DNA of 64,000 nt from Cyathus striatus (GCA_025738555.1 JAOVFP010000015.1:3472001-3536000), one strand, 5' to 3'; shown: positions 10,837 to 24,000, counted from the stretch's first letter. The notes: generated from the sequence alone by a model not told the origin. Numbers and translations: made by a program.

Positions 10837-13430
10837 ATGAGTGCCAGCTCCAGCAGGCCATCTGGAGAATCAAAACGTGCTGCTCATTCGTCTACAGACC
10901 CAACACCCAACAACCTGCCTCCCAATGGGCCCAGTAAACTCGAGCTTGTACAAAAAGCTTTCCTTGCTCCATTTACACACAAAAAGACAGACTCTACAAG
11001 GATTCTATCCGATCGTTTGTCTCCTACTTGCTCTACGCCTCTCACTGCTAACAATCCTATAGTAGCTCCAGTGATTATGACTCCTCGTATGATGACTTCT
11101 GCTGCAACCATTTCATCTAGATCAAATTCTTCTCTTGGGACTAGCCGTATATCTGGCTCTCGTCTGGATTTTGCAACTCTAGGGCGTGCCCCCCTCAAGC
11201 TTGGACTCGGTTCACGGCGGATGACATCTCGCGACTTACAAATAGTGGAAGCGACAGATGAACTCCTTGAAGCGGAGGTTCCAGAGCCAGAGGGAGTTGC
11301 TTCCGATGTTAGCCTTCTTCGAGGATTCAACGCCACCATTCCCAGCGCTGACCAGAGTCGGTCACGAAGGAGGCGAACCAGAACAGTGAACACTCCACGA
11401 CTTGGGCTCAAGAGGCTCGGAATGGCTGCTAGAGGCTTAATGATGGACGAAGATGAATATGAAGATCAAATTTCCTGTAGTGAGGATGACGCACATTCGG
11501 TCTCTCCAGCAGATTCGGCACGAAGGTTCAAAAGGCGCACGCGTGAAAGCTTGAGTACATCTAAGAAGCTTGGAAAGGAGGAACTCACACGGCAGACAAA
11601 GGAAATTCAACGTGATAAAGAAAATCTTCATGTCCGAAGGGTATGGTTTCCTGTGTGTTCCTGCCCAGATCCAACTCATTTTAGAGCAATTAGAGCCTCA
11701 TTAATAATGAAATCGCCGAAATTACACATAAGATTGAAGCTTTGGACACAATACGCGCAAAGCTGGAGGCCGACCTTCTCAAGTTGCAAGAAGATGAGTT
11801 GGAACTTGACGACGAATGTTAGTGTTCTAATAGGTTTCTTTGGACGCTATATTGACGTTATGTATACAGTAGAAGGCGTGAAGGAGCGGATCCAATTTGA
11901 ACAATCTACGGTACGATTACATGATACAGATCATGCGCATCCTCTTTACAGCTCTCGAAGGAAGAAAGGTACGCTGCGTTTGGCCGCCTCTTTCGTCAGC
12001 TTGAATTCGAAAATATTGTAGGACCAGCTTTCCTCCCCTCCGAGCATGATGAACTCCCCCCTGGCGTTGCATTCATGGTTAGTTTATTTCGTAGTGATGT
12101 TATTGCCAATGCCAACAAAAGAAACCGCAGACTTTGGATAACCACGGCTCTGCTATAACAGCGTTAGACTTCTCTGAGCCATATGGGACGCTAGTCACGG
12201 CTTCACAAGATGATTCAGATCTCCGCGTGTGGGACCTTTTGTCGGGTAGAGAAATTGGTCGACTAAAGGGCCATAAAGGAGCAATCAAATGTATGCAGGT
12301 AGAAGATCACGTTTGCCTAACAGGAAGCGAAGATGGCAATATCAATGTATGGGATCTTCGAAAGGTCGACGATGACGAATGGGCAGACGATGAATTCGTT
12401 GCTCTCAGTGATGTTGCCGAGGAAGATGAAGATGATGAGGAAAAAGAGTGGATTAAAAACCGAAAACCTTCAACGGAGACAAATAAAGCATCCATAGGTC
12501 CTCTCGTCAAAGCCTTGGAAGGACACACGAAGGCTGTTACTGCGTTATACTTTGAGGATCAGTGTCTGGTGTGTACCTGTCGTAATATATTTGTTGCGGA
12601 TTTTAACCTGAGTGCAAGGTTACCGGTGCATCGGACAAAACTCTAAGACAGTGGGATTTGACTACTGGACAATGCGTTATGACTATGGATATTTTATGGG
12701 CTATATCTCATGCATCATCATCAATTCCTGGAGCAGCCTTACCAAGTCATCTTTTTACTGGTGCTGCAGCTGCAGCTGGAACTTTTGCCATTCCAACACC
12801 CCCTCGCGCAGACGGAAGCTGGGATATGTACAACGAATTTGTCGGTGGCGTACAGTTCTGGGGATATGGTCTTGTGAGCGGCAGCGGGGATGGCGCGGTT
12901 CGCATGTGGGACAGTACGCATAATATTATTACAACATTTTTAGGTCTTAACATATTGCTAGTGCGTACTGGTCAAGCTCATCGAACTTTACTGGGGCATA
13001 CTGGACCTGTGACGTGTCTTCAGTTCGATGAAATTCACATCGCTAGTGGTAGTCTTGACAAAACTATAAAGGTATGTTCTGGCATTAACATGAACAAACA
13101 TTCTTATATATTGTAATTAGGTATGGGATCTTCGTACAGGTGGCATATTTGAGACTATCAAATACGATCACGCTGTTACGGCTTTGCAGTTTGATACCAG
13201 GAAAATTGTAGCTGCAGCAGGTGATAACGGAATAAAGGTTAGTATTCTTTCTCTTTCTCATATATATATGTATACCATCAAGTTCAATCCAGGTTTATAA
13301 TCGTACGAGTATGCAGCACTCGACTTTAGTTACCAATGGACACACGAAACCTGCGGAAAAGCTTCGCTACATGGACAGATATCTAGCGACAGGTAGCCGG
13401 GACTGTACAGTTAAAATATGGTCTTTATAA
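10837..13430 (+). CDS. MDV1: Mitochondrial division adaptor Mdv1/Caf4-like WD40 protein
   Basis: Peripheral outer-membrane adaptor that links Fis1 to the dynamin Dnm1 during mitochondrial fission. The N-terminal part is Ser/Arg-rich and contains SLLRGFNATIPS, a motif of this family. Introns near 11641 and 11820 then lead to a coiled coil (INNEIAEITHKIEALDTIRAKLE continued to QLEFENIVGPAFLPSE). A seven-bladed WD40 propeller follows: LDNHGSAITALDF, LRVWDLLSG, INVWDLRK with an acidic insert (EEDEDDEEKE), ALEGHTKAVTAL, LVTGASDKTLRQWDL, SGSGDGAVRMWD, LLGHTGPVTC, IKVWDLRTGG and the end SRDCTVKIWSL. About eight introns fit. The layout of disordered N-terminus, coiled coil and WD40 is diagnostic for Mdv1/Caf4. 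Confidence 0.9.
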
Positions 13431-13665
13431 TTGTATACACACTTAAACAATTACTTTAATAGTGTGACTCCTGTGTGATCTATTGTGACACTGACATTGA
13501 CAGTGATCAACTGTGGCGCTTGAAGCTGGTTAACGGTCACATGACGAGAACGCGCTCGTTGTTTAACTTTGAGACTTAGACTAAGTACTAGTACTACTTA
13601 ATTTGTACGCACACCTTCCCGTTCAATTCCGTTCCTTACAAATTTTATACTCCAAGTATCACCAA

Positions 13666-15545
13666 ATGGCACTGGCAATGCAAAGAACTTCTTTTTGTGA
13701 TATTGTTCCCGATAGCGAAGAAGAAATACTCTTGTAAGAGATACTCAAAGCATTTCACTTTGAACTTGTTGCCGCCAACTTTCAACTCAACAGCATTACT
13801 AGGCCTGCATTGAGTGGGTTAGAAGTCATTGAAATATCTTCCGACGAGGAGAGTCTGAAGTAAGTACTAAATATTTGTTCCCCCCCGAACCATTTTGACT
13901 GACGGTATTATTGTATTATCTAGTGGCATTCCTGGTACTAATCCCTATCTAGGGATTCTTTCGCATTATCTCATCATTTCGTGCCTTGCAGCGTATGCGA
14001 AGTCGCAAACTTTGTCCAGCCCTCTTAATACGGTATCCACGCCTAAGGCAAACAGTCGCAAGGAGCGTTCTTTCCAGCCACCGCCATGCGGCGAAGTTAT
14101 CGAACTTTCAGATAGCTCTGTCGAGATAGTCCCTCCTGCTCAGAAAAGCCGCAAAACTACACGTCCACCGATAATCGAGAGTGATGATGACGACGATGCA
14201 ATATTATTACTGTACGCAGACTCAGTTTAGACTTGCATTCTGTTGCAGCTAGTTTATCCACAGGAATGACCCTCACAGAGGAAGAAAGCCTATCGTTACT
14301 GCAGGTGATTATTTACAACGGTAACGGATAACAGGTATTATATCACCATATAACAGGTACATCCTCAACTTCCCGGAAGCTTATACCCCCTAGAAGTGAG
14401 CGGAAGAATGCGCCGCCTGTTGGCCATTCAAGTAAAAAAGTGAAATACACAGAGGAAGAGACGAGACGCAGACAATATGCACAGAAACTATTCGACGAAC
14501 TTAATAGAGACGTCTTTGCGAATGAGCTTCCGCGAGATACGAAGCTTGTTTGGAACAAGCGTCTTCTTTCTACGGCCGGACGTGCAAAGTGGCACCGGTA
14601 CAGTCGCATGTGCCTCTGTATGCACTAGATTTGCTCAATTAATTGGATTCCTTAGCTCCCGAGATGGCTCGCAAACAACTGAAATTGAATTAGCTGAAAA
14701 AATCTTAGATTGCGACGGTGAATCTATAGAACATTTCTGAAGACTTACCATTACTTACTTGCCTGCAGAAAGGATCAGGAATACACTTTCACACGAAATG
14801 TGTCATTTGGCATGCTGGATAATTGACAAAAATTTGAAAGAGAGTCATGGCAAGCTTTGGAAAAACTGGTGCGTACTTATCCGAGAATCTCTCCATTGTA
14901 TTCTCATTATTCATTCCGTTGAAACTTGAAAAGGGCACTACGGGTCATGAATCGTCACGTCGAAATTAAAATATCAGTGAGCCCGTTTTACTGGTGTGCT
15001 CTATTTCTATAACATACCATTTTAGACACGACATACTTACGAAATAACGTATCCGTTTCGATGGGGTGAGTAACTCACCATAAAATATTATTTGCCCCAG
15101 TCTCATCATTATCACCATCATCATCTTAGAATGCAAAAATTGTTCGAAAATGTAAGTTAAGATATATATTTTGATTTACAACAACTTCATTAGATCTTCG
15201 CTAGCTACGGGAGATTTAGCAAGTCTATCCGACCCGAGGAAGTTGGTGCGCAGATACATATTCAAATTAGATGTGGTTAACATTTATGCCATTGATCTCG
15301 ACAGTATGCGGTGTTTGTAAAGAAGGATCGTTATATCCGCTGTTCGAGACACGAAACCGGACTCCTGGCACACCTCGCGTATCAAGTATGGCAGCTGCAA
15401 AACAACAAGGAAAGTTCCATTTCTACACATTTTCAGTGGGTATTCATATATATGTAACCATAGCAGGTTCTCCAAGCATTGTAACTATTTCTGGGATTCC
15501 CAACGTCGACTTTCTGGCTACCATCTTGAACAAAACTCATATTAA
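13666..15545 (+). CDS. SprT-like metalloprotease, GCNA/ACRC type, with several SUMO-interacting motifs
   Basis: Predicted nuclear protease of the GCNA branch of SprT-like proteins, which act on DNA-protein crosslinks. Exons from 13666 give a disordered acidic N-terminus with four hydrophobic-acidic motifs: EEEILL, VIEISSDEES, VIELSDSSVEIV and DDDAILLL. These look like SUMO-interacting motifs. A basic linker is followed by the SprT domain: YTEEETRRRQYAQKLFDELN, ELPRDTKLVWNKRL, STAGRAKWHR, then the zinc site HEMCHLACW and SHGKLWKNW. A zinc ribbon, WECKNC and VCGVC, follows; using the acceptor at 15192 keeps it in frame. The last exon is uncertain (stop near 15545); a clear HMG box, present in many GCNA proteins, could not be read. 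About eleven introns are required. Confidence 0.82.
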
Positions 15546-15786
15546 TAGTACTTAGAAGCTAGACCGTGACGTTCTTTTCTTACGTTTTTTTGCAGTAGAA
15601 TGAAGAGGTCGTTTAGTATCCTTTATTGACTAAGTATAAGTGATCAAAATACCTTTCAACGAACAATTTGCTCTCGTTCTAGATACAGTCGCTTAGACTG
15701 CTAGCTAGTACTTAGTGCAGTAACTTAAGTTTAAGTGTAGCATCACTCCTTATATTGGCTTATTTGCTTCTAAGTGCTAAGTAATA

Positions 15787-16617
15787 AGGCTCAGTTCGGA
15801 TACAAGAATACGGGCGTATTATCGTCGTATTTTTAATTTGATGGGAATACCATCAAAGACCCTGGCTTTGGTAAGATGCTAACGTAAGAGTCAGTTCAAA
15901 ATAATATGGTCGTATTTTCAGTTTGACGAGAATGCCATCAAAGTCCCAGGGTCCATTTTTGGTAAAGCCGCGCTACCGACTGATTTGTGCCGACGGCGCC
16001 AATTGACAGAGCTCTGTCACTTCACTTTTCCCATCAACGCTGCTCTTCCTCTTCCTCCCACTCATTGCACTAATATGTGCACTATATACTACATGACATA
16101 TGTATGAGAATTAAAAGTAAAATAAATAATAGCTGGGCTAAAAATAAAAGAGATGTGTGCTCACTAGTGCTCACCATTGAGCACATCATAGTATATGCAA
16201 GGCTCAAAAGCATTGTTTATTGGAATTCAATTGAGATTAGCACATGTAATACATTTTGTCATGCATGAAAAAACACACAACAGGCTATGATACAGTATAT
16301 ATTCAAAGTGGTAAGCTGGACTTGGTCAGGAGAAGGTGAGTGGGAGGATGAAGAGCAGCAACGGTGTTGAAGGGAAAGGTGAAGTGACAGAGCTCTGTCA
16401 ATTGGCGCCGTTGGCACAAATCAGTCGGTAGCGCGGCTTTACCAAAAATGGACCCTGGGACTTTGATGGCATTCTCATCAAACTGAAAATACGACCATAT
16501 TATTTTGAACTGACTCTTACGTTAGCATCTTACCAAGGCCAGGGTCTTTGATGGTATTCCCATCAAATTAAAAATATGACGATAATACGCCCGTATTCTT
16601 GTATCCGAACTGAGCCT
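15787..16617. mobile_element. 831-bp fold-back (long-TIR) element, non-coding
   Basis: The two ends are inverted copies over about 240 bp. The left arm begins AGGCTCAGTTCGGATAC (15787) and the right arm ends with its complement (16617). The arms include the motifs ACAGAGCTCTGT and GGTCCATTTTTGGTAAAGCC, and similarity continues weakly toward the centre (to about 16065 and 16335). The flanks are aagtaata (15779-15786) and aagtatta (16618-16625), a 7/8 match that may be a diverged 8-bp target duplication. There is no transposase ORF; the centre is AT-rich. This is a non-autonomous DNA element; the superfamily is not certain. Confidence 0.85.
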
Positions 16618-16640
16618 AAGTATTACAACTAGACAACATC

Positions 16641-19618
16641 CAGGCTCCTAAAACCAGCACTCTCGTATCTCGCAACAACCTCCTTAGGTAAACAAGGGCA
16701 AATATTTGCTTAAGGCAAATAAACCTAAGGAGGTTGTGCTCGATAGAGCGGCTGGCATAAGTGGTCACCGAAGTTTCCCCGTGGACCCTTTCCATCAACA
16801 GGGAAATCGACGGCGGGGCACGCCACATTCCCACCTCATACCTATGTACTCGCGCCCATGAACACCAATTATCTACCATTATTTGAGCCTCATACTCTCC
16901 ATGTACTTATTCTCAAACGCACAAATAGTTTAATTTTGGTCTTTCTTTGTTGACTGCAGTAAGTACTTGCCTTTCATAGACTTACAAGTGTGATTGATGA
17001 AAGTACTTACCTTTTAAAATACAGTATGTATATGAAGCTTTGAAGCCTGAGGCCCGAGCCTTTCAGCTAACCAGCATTCACTTATTTGGCTGTTGTTTAA
17101 CTGTATGTGGAGTACACACTGTAGTACCTGAAGAAAACCTAGAGTAATTAACATACATTATGAGTCCTTTACTCCTAGATAAAGGAGTAAACTACATAGG
17201 AGGGAATGTGTGTGGCACAGAGTGTGCTGTGCAGCACAGCAACAGTACAAGATAATAAAGTATTAGAATAAAACATGGTGGTATAGTGAAACATAGAGAG
17301 ATACAATATATACAATATATTACCTTGCTGTGTGATGAGCATATGACCTTGGTGGTGAGGTGGTGGCTGCTGAGTGAATACAAGTGGGCATGGTCTAATG
17401 AAAAACAGGAGCACGAGTCAAACTTGGAGGCGTTTGCATATCCAACAGTACCTGCTTTATTTTTTATCCTTCACTTCAACTCATATAAGTATATGTAGGC
17501 CGGTAAGTTGACATCAGGAAATACCTAACATACATGATTAGGAGAAATAACTGCAGTAAAGCATATATAAGCAATGAATAACAATTTAAAGGCAATTAAA
17601 GCAAAATTAAGCAAAATTAAGGTCTATAAGTTGTTTTAGGCAAATTAGGATTGGCCCCCTCCTTATTTTTACTTTGATTCACCTAATTTTACCTAATTTC
17701 AACTTTTTCCACCATATTTCAACATATTTTCAAGAATAAGCATTATTAAAGAATGTTTTAGCACTGAATTAATTGGTTATCTGACATGTTGTTTCATAAA
17801 TAAACAATAGAAATCATTAACATTGAATGCACTACTAGATACATGAACTATGTACTGACTAACATAACTAAGACATATACAAAGCACCCCTTCAATAACC
17901 AACATAACATGTACCCTAACATGTGCACTCTCAATCATAAAACATATAACATACCTTATACACCCAGTACACCAAATCACAAGTCTATAAACATGATGAG
18001 TGCTAGTTGTTATTTGTGAACCAAGGAAATGAAAAAGAGGAGGTACTTACATACAAAACAACCAGAAACATATGGTGAACTTCAAAAGAAAGCCGAGAAC
18101 GCAGAAGTTTTTGAACAGTCTAATGAAAGCAAAGGGTAGTGAGCAAAGAGGAGCGTATGTATCAGATAGTGGGCAAAAAAATTCAAGGCAAAAAGGTGAG
18201 GAGTAGGATGTGGTCTGAGGGAATGAGCACGTTAAAGGGGTGCTGGCAGAAAGCAGCCAAAACACATCTAGGTGGATTCCATTTCAGAAAGGGCGGGCAG
18301 AGTTCGAGTAAACGTACACTGAAATCCCCCAACGTGGTTCCAGATGTGGTCCTGTGGGCAAAGGTGGAGTACGGGCAGAGGTGGAGTACGGGCAGAGGTG
18401 GAGTCAGCCATGGTGACAGAGGCAGAAGAGCAGGCTTTGAGGATGAAAATCGACGTCAACATGAGCAAGAGGTGAAGACAAGCTTGTATATGTCATAAAG
18501 GGGAAGAGGGAAGAGGAGCAGATAGGCAGGAGGGGCAAGAGGACGGCAGAGGGAGGGAAGCAAGAATTGGCAAGCGGTAAGATTTGGTTCAAGTTGAATT
18601 CAGGCTCCGAAGAGCTATGCCGACACGTTTACATGTTGATGACAATGTGGCAAATCCAACATGTCACATGACTGGATTAGACCGGTGCGAACGGAGTTTG
18701 AAATGACAAACGAAATCCTGTCCAGTGTCAACTCGTCACTCCCCGGGTGATGCGTTGACACATTGACAAGTTCAATTGGCATTAAGTACTCACTCTTTAT
18801 ATCTCTCCTCCATAAATTATGTACGTAAATTACAGAGTTTAACTAACAACTACTAAGTACTACAACCTACTGACAACCTACTTAGAAGTAGTATAGATAA
18901 TAGTTTCCATAAAAACCATGTACTTGATGAAATTCAAAGTGATTTACACATAACACTAATGGTAGTCAAATTAAGTTGAACATAATACATTTTAGGGATG
19001 TATTAGTATTCCCTTTACTTAGAAACACTTATTCTGTCCTAACCCAATACTTTATTATCTTAATATTTTCACATTAGCTCAAATTAGCTAAATCTAGTAC
19101 ATATTTTGTACATATTAGATACATCGTACCTTATATTAACTTAAATACACTAATAATCTCTAAATCTGACTACCTTTAACTTAGATACACTAATTATCTC
19201 TAAATTTGGCTAACTTTACTAATTTAGCCGGTGGAGAATTTCCTGATGAATTTTGACACATCCAGTATATTTTATTATTTCATAATACAAATACTATTAC
19301 TGCAATCAACAAAGAAAGACCAAAATTAAACTATTTGTGTGTTTGAGAATAAGTACACGGAGAGTATGAGGCTCAAATAATGGTAGATAATTGGTGTTCA
19401 TGGGCGCGAGTACATAGGTATGAGGTGGGAATGTGGCGTGCCCCGCCGTCGATTTCCCTGTTGATGGAAAGGGTCCACGGGGAAACTTCGGTGACCACTT
19501 ATGCCAGCCGCTCTATCGAGCACAACCTCCTTAGGTTTATTTGCCTTAAGCAAATATTTGCCCTTGTTTACCTAAGGAGGTTGTTGCGAGATACGAGAGT
19601 GCTGGTTTTAGGAGCCTG
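16641..19618. mobile_element. 2,978-bp non-autonomous DNA transposon with 322-bp TIRs and 10-bp target duplication
   Basis: Arms 16641-16962 and 19297-19618 are near-identical inverted repeats with a few mismatches, for example near 16905 and 19345. The element begins CAGGCTCCTAAAACC. It is flanked by a perfect 10-bp direct repeat, agacaacatc, at 16631-16640 and 19619-19628. Long TIRs with a 9-11 bp duplication are the hallmark of Mutator-like (MULE) elements, so that is the inferred superfamily. The 2.3-kb interior has only short ORFs and no recognisable transposase (no DDE or zinc-finger pattern that I could read). It includes an 18-bp tandem pair near 18366-18400 and AT-rich imperfect repeats at 19080-19215. 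It lies 23 bp from the fold-back element and ends about 200 bp before the RPS29 start. Confidence 0.9.
16675..16737. repeat. Hairpin inside the transposon TIR (left arm)
   Basis: A 15-bp stem, ACAACCTCCTTAGGT (16675-16689) pairing with its complement (16723-16737), with a 33-base loop that holds a smaller palindrome (caaatatttg). The same hairpin is at 19522-19584 in the right arm. It could be a transposase-binding or regulatory structure, but nothing proves that. Confidence 0.8.
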
Positions 19619-19826
19619 AGACAACATCAGATACAAAACTTTGCCTATTAGTCACGCATGTGATGCGTTACACAGAACGATTTGAATCACGTGACTTCTT
19701 TGTCAATTAATTCGGAGACCAAACCTAATTTCAGTCCTATATAGATTACATAAGCCATATCTCGAACTGTAACATCTCTGAAAGTATTCATTGTGCCGTA
19801 CAAACGTCTCGTTCAAACCTTTAAAA

Positions 19827-20110
19827 ATGACACACGACGCTGTCTGGTTCTCGCATCCTAGGAAGTATGGGAAGGGTAGTCGCCAATGGTACGTGATGCA
19901 TCATTTCCAATTCCGCCTAATGCGAATGTGGTTCTCTTTTGCACAGTCGCCACTGTGCCCACCAGGCAGGTCTCATTCGCAAATATGGTTTAGACCTTTG
20001 CCGTCAATGTTTTCGCGAGAAGTCTGCTGCTATCGGGTTTGTTAAGGTACGGAAGTTTGATTTCTTAATTCTATTAGTCTCGGAATTGATATTTTTTACA
20101 GAACCGGTGA
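19827..20110 (+). CDS. RPS29: 40S ribosomal protein S29 (uS14)
   Basis: Small-subunit protein near the mRNA/tRNA path. The exons 19827-19888, 19947-20046 and 20102-20110 give a protein of 56 residues, the normal size. It reads [20 protein letters not shown], then C-x2-C (CRHC), [16 protein letters not shown] with the second C-x2-C, IGFVK and NR. The four cysteines form the zinc site. The upstream 200 bp include a tcacgtga E-box-like site (19687-19694); it is uncertain whether it is functional. The large transposon ends just upstream of this promoter region. Confidence 0.96.
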
Positions 20111-21082
20111 TATTTGACCAGCAGTCATGCGCTTTTTTCATATGGTACATTACACGTTGGATGTATCCGGCAGGTCTGTGTAGGGACGAATAATATGAGT
20201 TCTTGTATGGGAAAAGTACTGCTTCTTGAACTCGATGAAATGAATCGAATCAAGTGTCCTAAGTACAGCTAGTCCCTCCAGTATCTATGTGTCACAATGG
20301 CAAAATATAGGCTCCGAAGTCTGAGAATATGCCGCCGAATAAGACTACACCAAGAAAGATTCCACGAGTGGTAGAAAAGCATCAAAGTCCGAATTATGGC
20401 TCCGGATAGTGTATTAAATACTAACTTGTAAGTCTTGTAAGTCGGTATAGTGATGATAGCTACGCTGGGACCTGGGACTCATCCACTACTTATTTGCTCT
20501 TCTGCTATGTATGGCCTGTGATTAACATCACTTCACCCGTAAGAATTCAATTACTATTCAGTACTTCACCGTCTGCCTATCTTATCTGAAGTCTTGACTA
20601 AAAGTCATTTGCACCAAGAGGCCGTGCGGTGTAACAAATCCAAAGAGACCTCCTTGTTTAATATCTAATTAACGACTTTATACAGATGTGATGGATAACT
20701 ACAGAATGACAGGCATTGGCAAATAGTGCTGCGACGAGGATACTATTAGACAGACAACCGAGTTAGAAAGAGTCAAATGAGCAAATAACCTGTACAAATG
20801 GGTGGGTAAATATAAAGGGAAGTAGTAGTTGTTTGAAAACATAAAACAATAGAGGATATGCGGGTGCAAAATACAATGCAGAATTGTCATACGAGAGCCA
20901 CTTTGTAGGGCAATCGCACAAGTAGATGAAACCATTGCAACAGCTGATAATGTAAACGATTTTGAGTGGTATAGGAACACAATGCGCGGGGAACACGCAG
21001 GTCGATTAAAAGGAAGATAATGTCCGTAGGTTGAAGAATTGAAAATGGTCGACCAAAATGAAGGATAGATATATTGATTGCA
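20111..21082. other. Intergenic spacer, RPS29 to the Pumilio gene
   Basis: About 970 bp between convergent 3' ends, probably including a long 3' UTR of the Pumilio gene. No convincing ORF, RNA gene or repeat was seen. Confidence 0.6.
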
Positions 21083-24000
21083 TTACATCCCATACCCGAA
21101 GGACGAGCGTTGATATGGGTCACTGAGTGAGCTAGTAAGGGTAGCACCATTAAAAGGACCAACGCCAGCAAATGAAGCACCAGAAAATGAACTGTGACTT
21201 TGGTTGTGAGGCGAATTTCCTTGAAGAACGTATCCGTCAATAGATTGAGGCTGTAATGCGTGCATCTGAGGAGTAAGATGCTGGGTAAATGAAGGCTGAC
21301 TTTGCATAGGATATAATCCATTCGGACCACCGTAGACATCGGTCAGCGGGTTAGCGTTTAAGCCTTGGACTAAATGACGACCAGATCCCTGAGTGTTAAG
21401 GGACATATTAACGAGCGTCTGCGAGCTATATCCGCCAAAATGGTCCATTTGTTCACGCTGAAGCTTGTTTTGAATACGCTTCCCATAAGGTGTATTGCGA
21501 ATCAGCGGCAAAACTGGTCGGATTCCTTCCACAAGAAGCACACGCTGAGTTGGTTCTGCGTAATCCAAGGCAGTCTTAAAAGAGGTATTTGTCATTAAGA
21601 ATGTCAAACACGGGATTGAAGGTACTTACCTGAACACAGTAATTTCCATAGGAGTCTCGCAATAGCTTTTCCAGACGAGTACGATTGAGCAACTCGTCAA
21701 TAAGCATTTTGCGTGTACTATGTTCAGCTACACGAATACACTGAGAAGACATTGATATTGTGATAATAAAAGGTCGAACAAAATTACTACACCTTTTCAA
21801 TGACATTCGAACTGAATTTCTGTACAGAGAGAGCACAGACATTTCCAGCAAATTGCCTAATAACAGCATCGCTAAATCGATTATCATTGAGATCCAAGAT
21901 ATATTGCACAACCTTCGTTTGCGCAAGTCAGTTAAGCGGCTGAATGAAATCATATGACTCACATAATTTCCATAGGGGTCTTGAACTAAAGTAAGTGCAT
22001 TATAAGTTATTTCGTTAACCAACTGGATTCGCTGGTGATCCGAGGCGTGGTCAATGCAGCGTTGAAGCACGCAACAACCATGACGATGAGTAGCCACCTC
22101 AACACAGTTCGCTGCCACTGCATTATAAATGAACTACACAGAGTCAACATGATTTTCAGTAAGTATCGGACAAAATGATATACCTGGTTGTCCTCAGGTG
22201 CAAGCTTATTTAGACATTTTTGAATGACATGGTTGCCGTTCAAGTCCTTGATGAGTACCACCACATGGAGGCTTAGTGCCACAATAATTGAATGGATCTG
22301 AGTATTGTATCTAAGATCAGTCTGCTGCTCCCTGTAAGTGTGATAGGTGAGAAGGGACGCTGAATGGACTTGCCTGCCTTCTTGTAGATAGAAAGTCAAT
22401 CATTTTTTGGACAGCTCGTGTACCATGCATGTTAAGAGAGATATTGACGAGATCCTGTGCTACGGATTCACAAATTATATTACGCTGGTCATCTGTCGAA
22501 TACTCCAAAAGCTTCTGGCACAGATAGTTGCCGAATGGATCTATAAAGCGTCGGCACAGAAGAACTTCTTTACAAGCACAAAAGCTTACCGGTCATTAAC
22601 TCAGCAAAATGGCCAAATGTCTCCCGGAAAATCATATCTCGATGTTCGGGAACCCCTTCTTCCAACTTTTTCTGAAGGTAGCGGCAGCCATGTTGATCTT
22701 TGCACAGAGCCGGGATCTCTCCTTGAAGATCTTCAAGACGAGTTCCTGCGAATCGATTGACTAAAAAAATAACCATTGTAAACGATAGATCGACTATAGT
22801 TGATTAAAATACTCACATTCGCGATCAATATCACCGCGTTTGTGTTTTGTTCCATGCAGACCATTCAATTTATGATCAGGACCTCGCGCCAAGCCGAGGC
22901 CGTAACGGTTTGCATTATGTTGATACAACCCACTAGCCCCGTTAACAGATCCCGAATTGTGATTTACTCCTCCACGCGCAGATGCTTCAAAACCGTATGC
23001 ATTGTACCTACCAGCCTCGGTTGCTTCTGCGAGGGCATACACTCCATCGACGCCATACTATAGAAGAAATTCAATGTGTGAGAAATACCAGATACACAAA
23101 ACGTACGTCATCACGACTATTTGATGGAACTGAACCGAAATTGAGAGGACTATTGTCAAAGGTACTGGAAGGTACTCGAGACAAGGATGCTTGTAAGTCC
23201 CCTGAGTTAACGGCTATGTCATTATTTCCTTGATGTGAAGCAGGAGTTCCAATTCGTCCATGAAGTTCAGGAGTCATTGGAGTCCCGGGGGTTTTAAGTA
23301 AATGGGCAGTTGTACTTGAAAGTCCTAGTGGTGTAGTGGGGACCGATCGTGTTGCAGCAGATAAACTATCGATGAAGTTATGAGGTGAACCACGACGAGA
23401 TCCCGGGGTAAGAGACTGGTTCGAGCTTTGCGACGTTTGCTGCACAAGGGAGGTGGTACCGCCCATAACATTAGCTCCATGTGACTTGCCCGTTAGTTCC
23501 TCCGTTGGTGCAGACAATGTCAGATTTGGATTGGTAACTGTGCGGCGATCACCTCTCGAGGAATGATTATCTGGACGTGACGACGTGAACTGGGGCCATT
23601 CCGATGATTTATCCCGGATTTCTGGTGTTCGGGCAAAATGCGTGCGGGGCGATGTCTGCGAAATATGCGCAAGATCCAATGCAGCGGAAGAGGTCGATAT
23701 CTTTTTAACTTTTCGTTAGTGACTTTCTATTTAATCAATAGACTTGTTAATACCTTTCCCTGATAATTGTTCCCGTACTTATCCTCGTCAGAGGTTGGCA
23801 AATTCTTCATGGCATCTGTAAATGTAATATATATCCTCGACTTGATTTAAGAATCATATTTTGGTCACATACTATGCATCTCTTGGTCTAGTTGCTCGTC
23901 CAGCATCATACCAGCATTGTACGTGCTAGCATAACGGGCCCCTTCGTCTTCGTCATAGCGACTACTTCCACGAAGCAAGATAGAAGCCGTAACAGGGGCG

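Noticed and set aside
15122..15200. Apparent frameshift in the GCNA zinc ribbon
   Set aside because: Using the acceptor ending at 15192 (gctag) instead of the earlier one gives KNCSKIYGRFSKSI in frame, so no break is needed.
18139..18498. 119-residue open frame within the transposon
   Set aside because: Low-complexity basic composition, no transposase motif and no neighbouring splice-compatible exons.
16641..19618. Two identical 79-residue open frames (MVDNWCSWARV...) in opposite orientation
   Set aside because: They are merely the transposon's terminal inverted repeats read on opposite strands, not a gene family.
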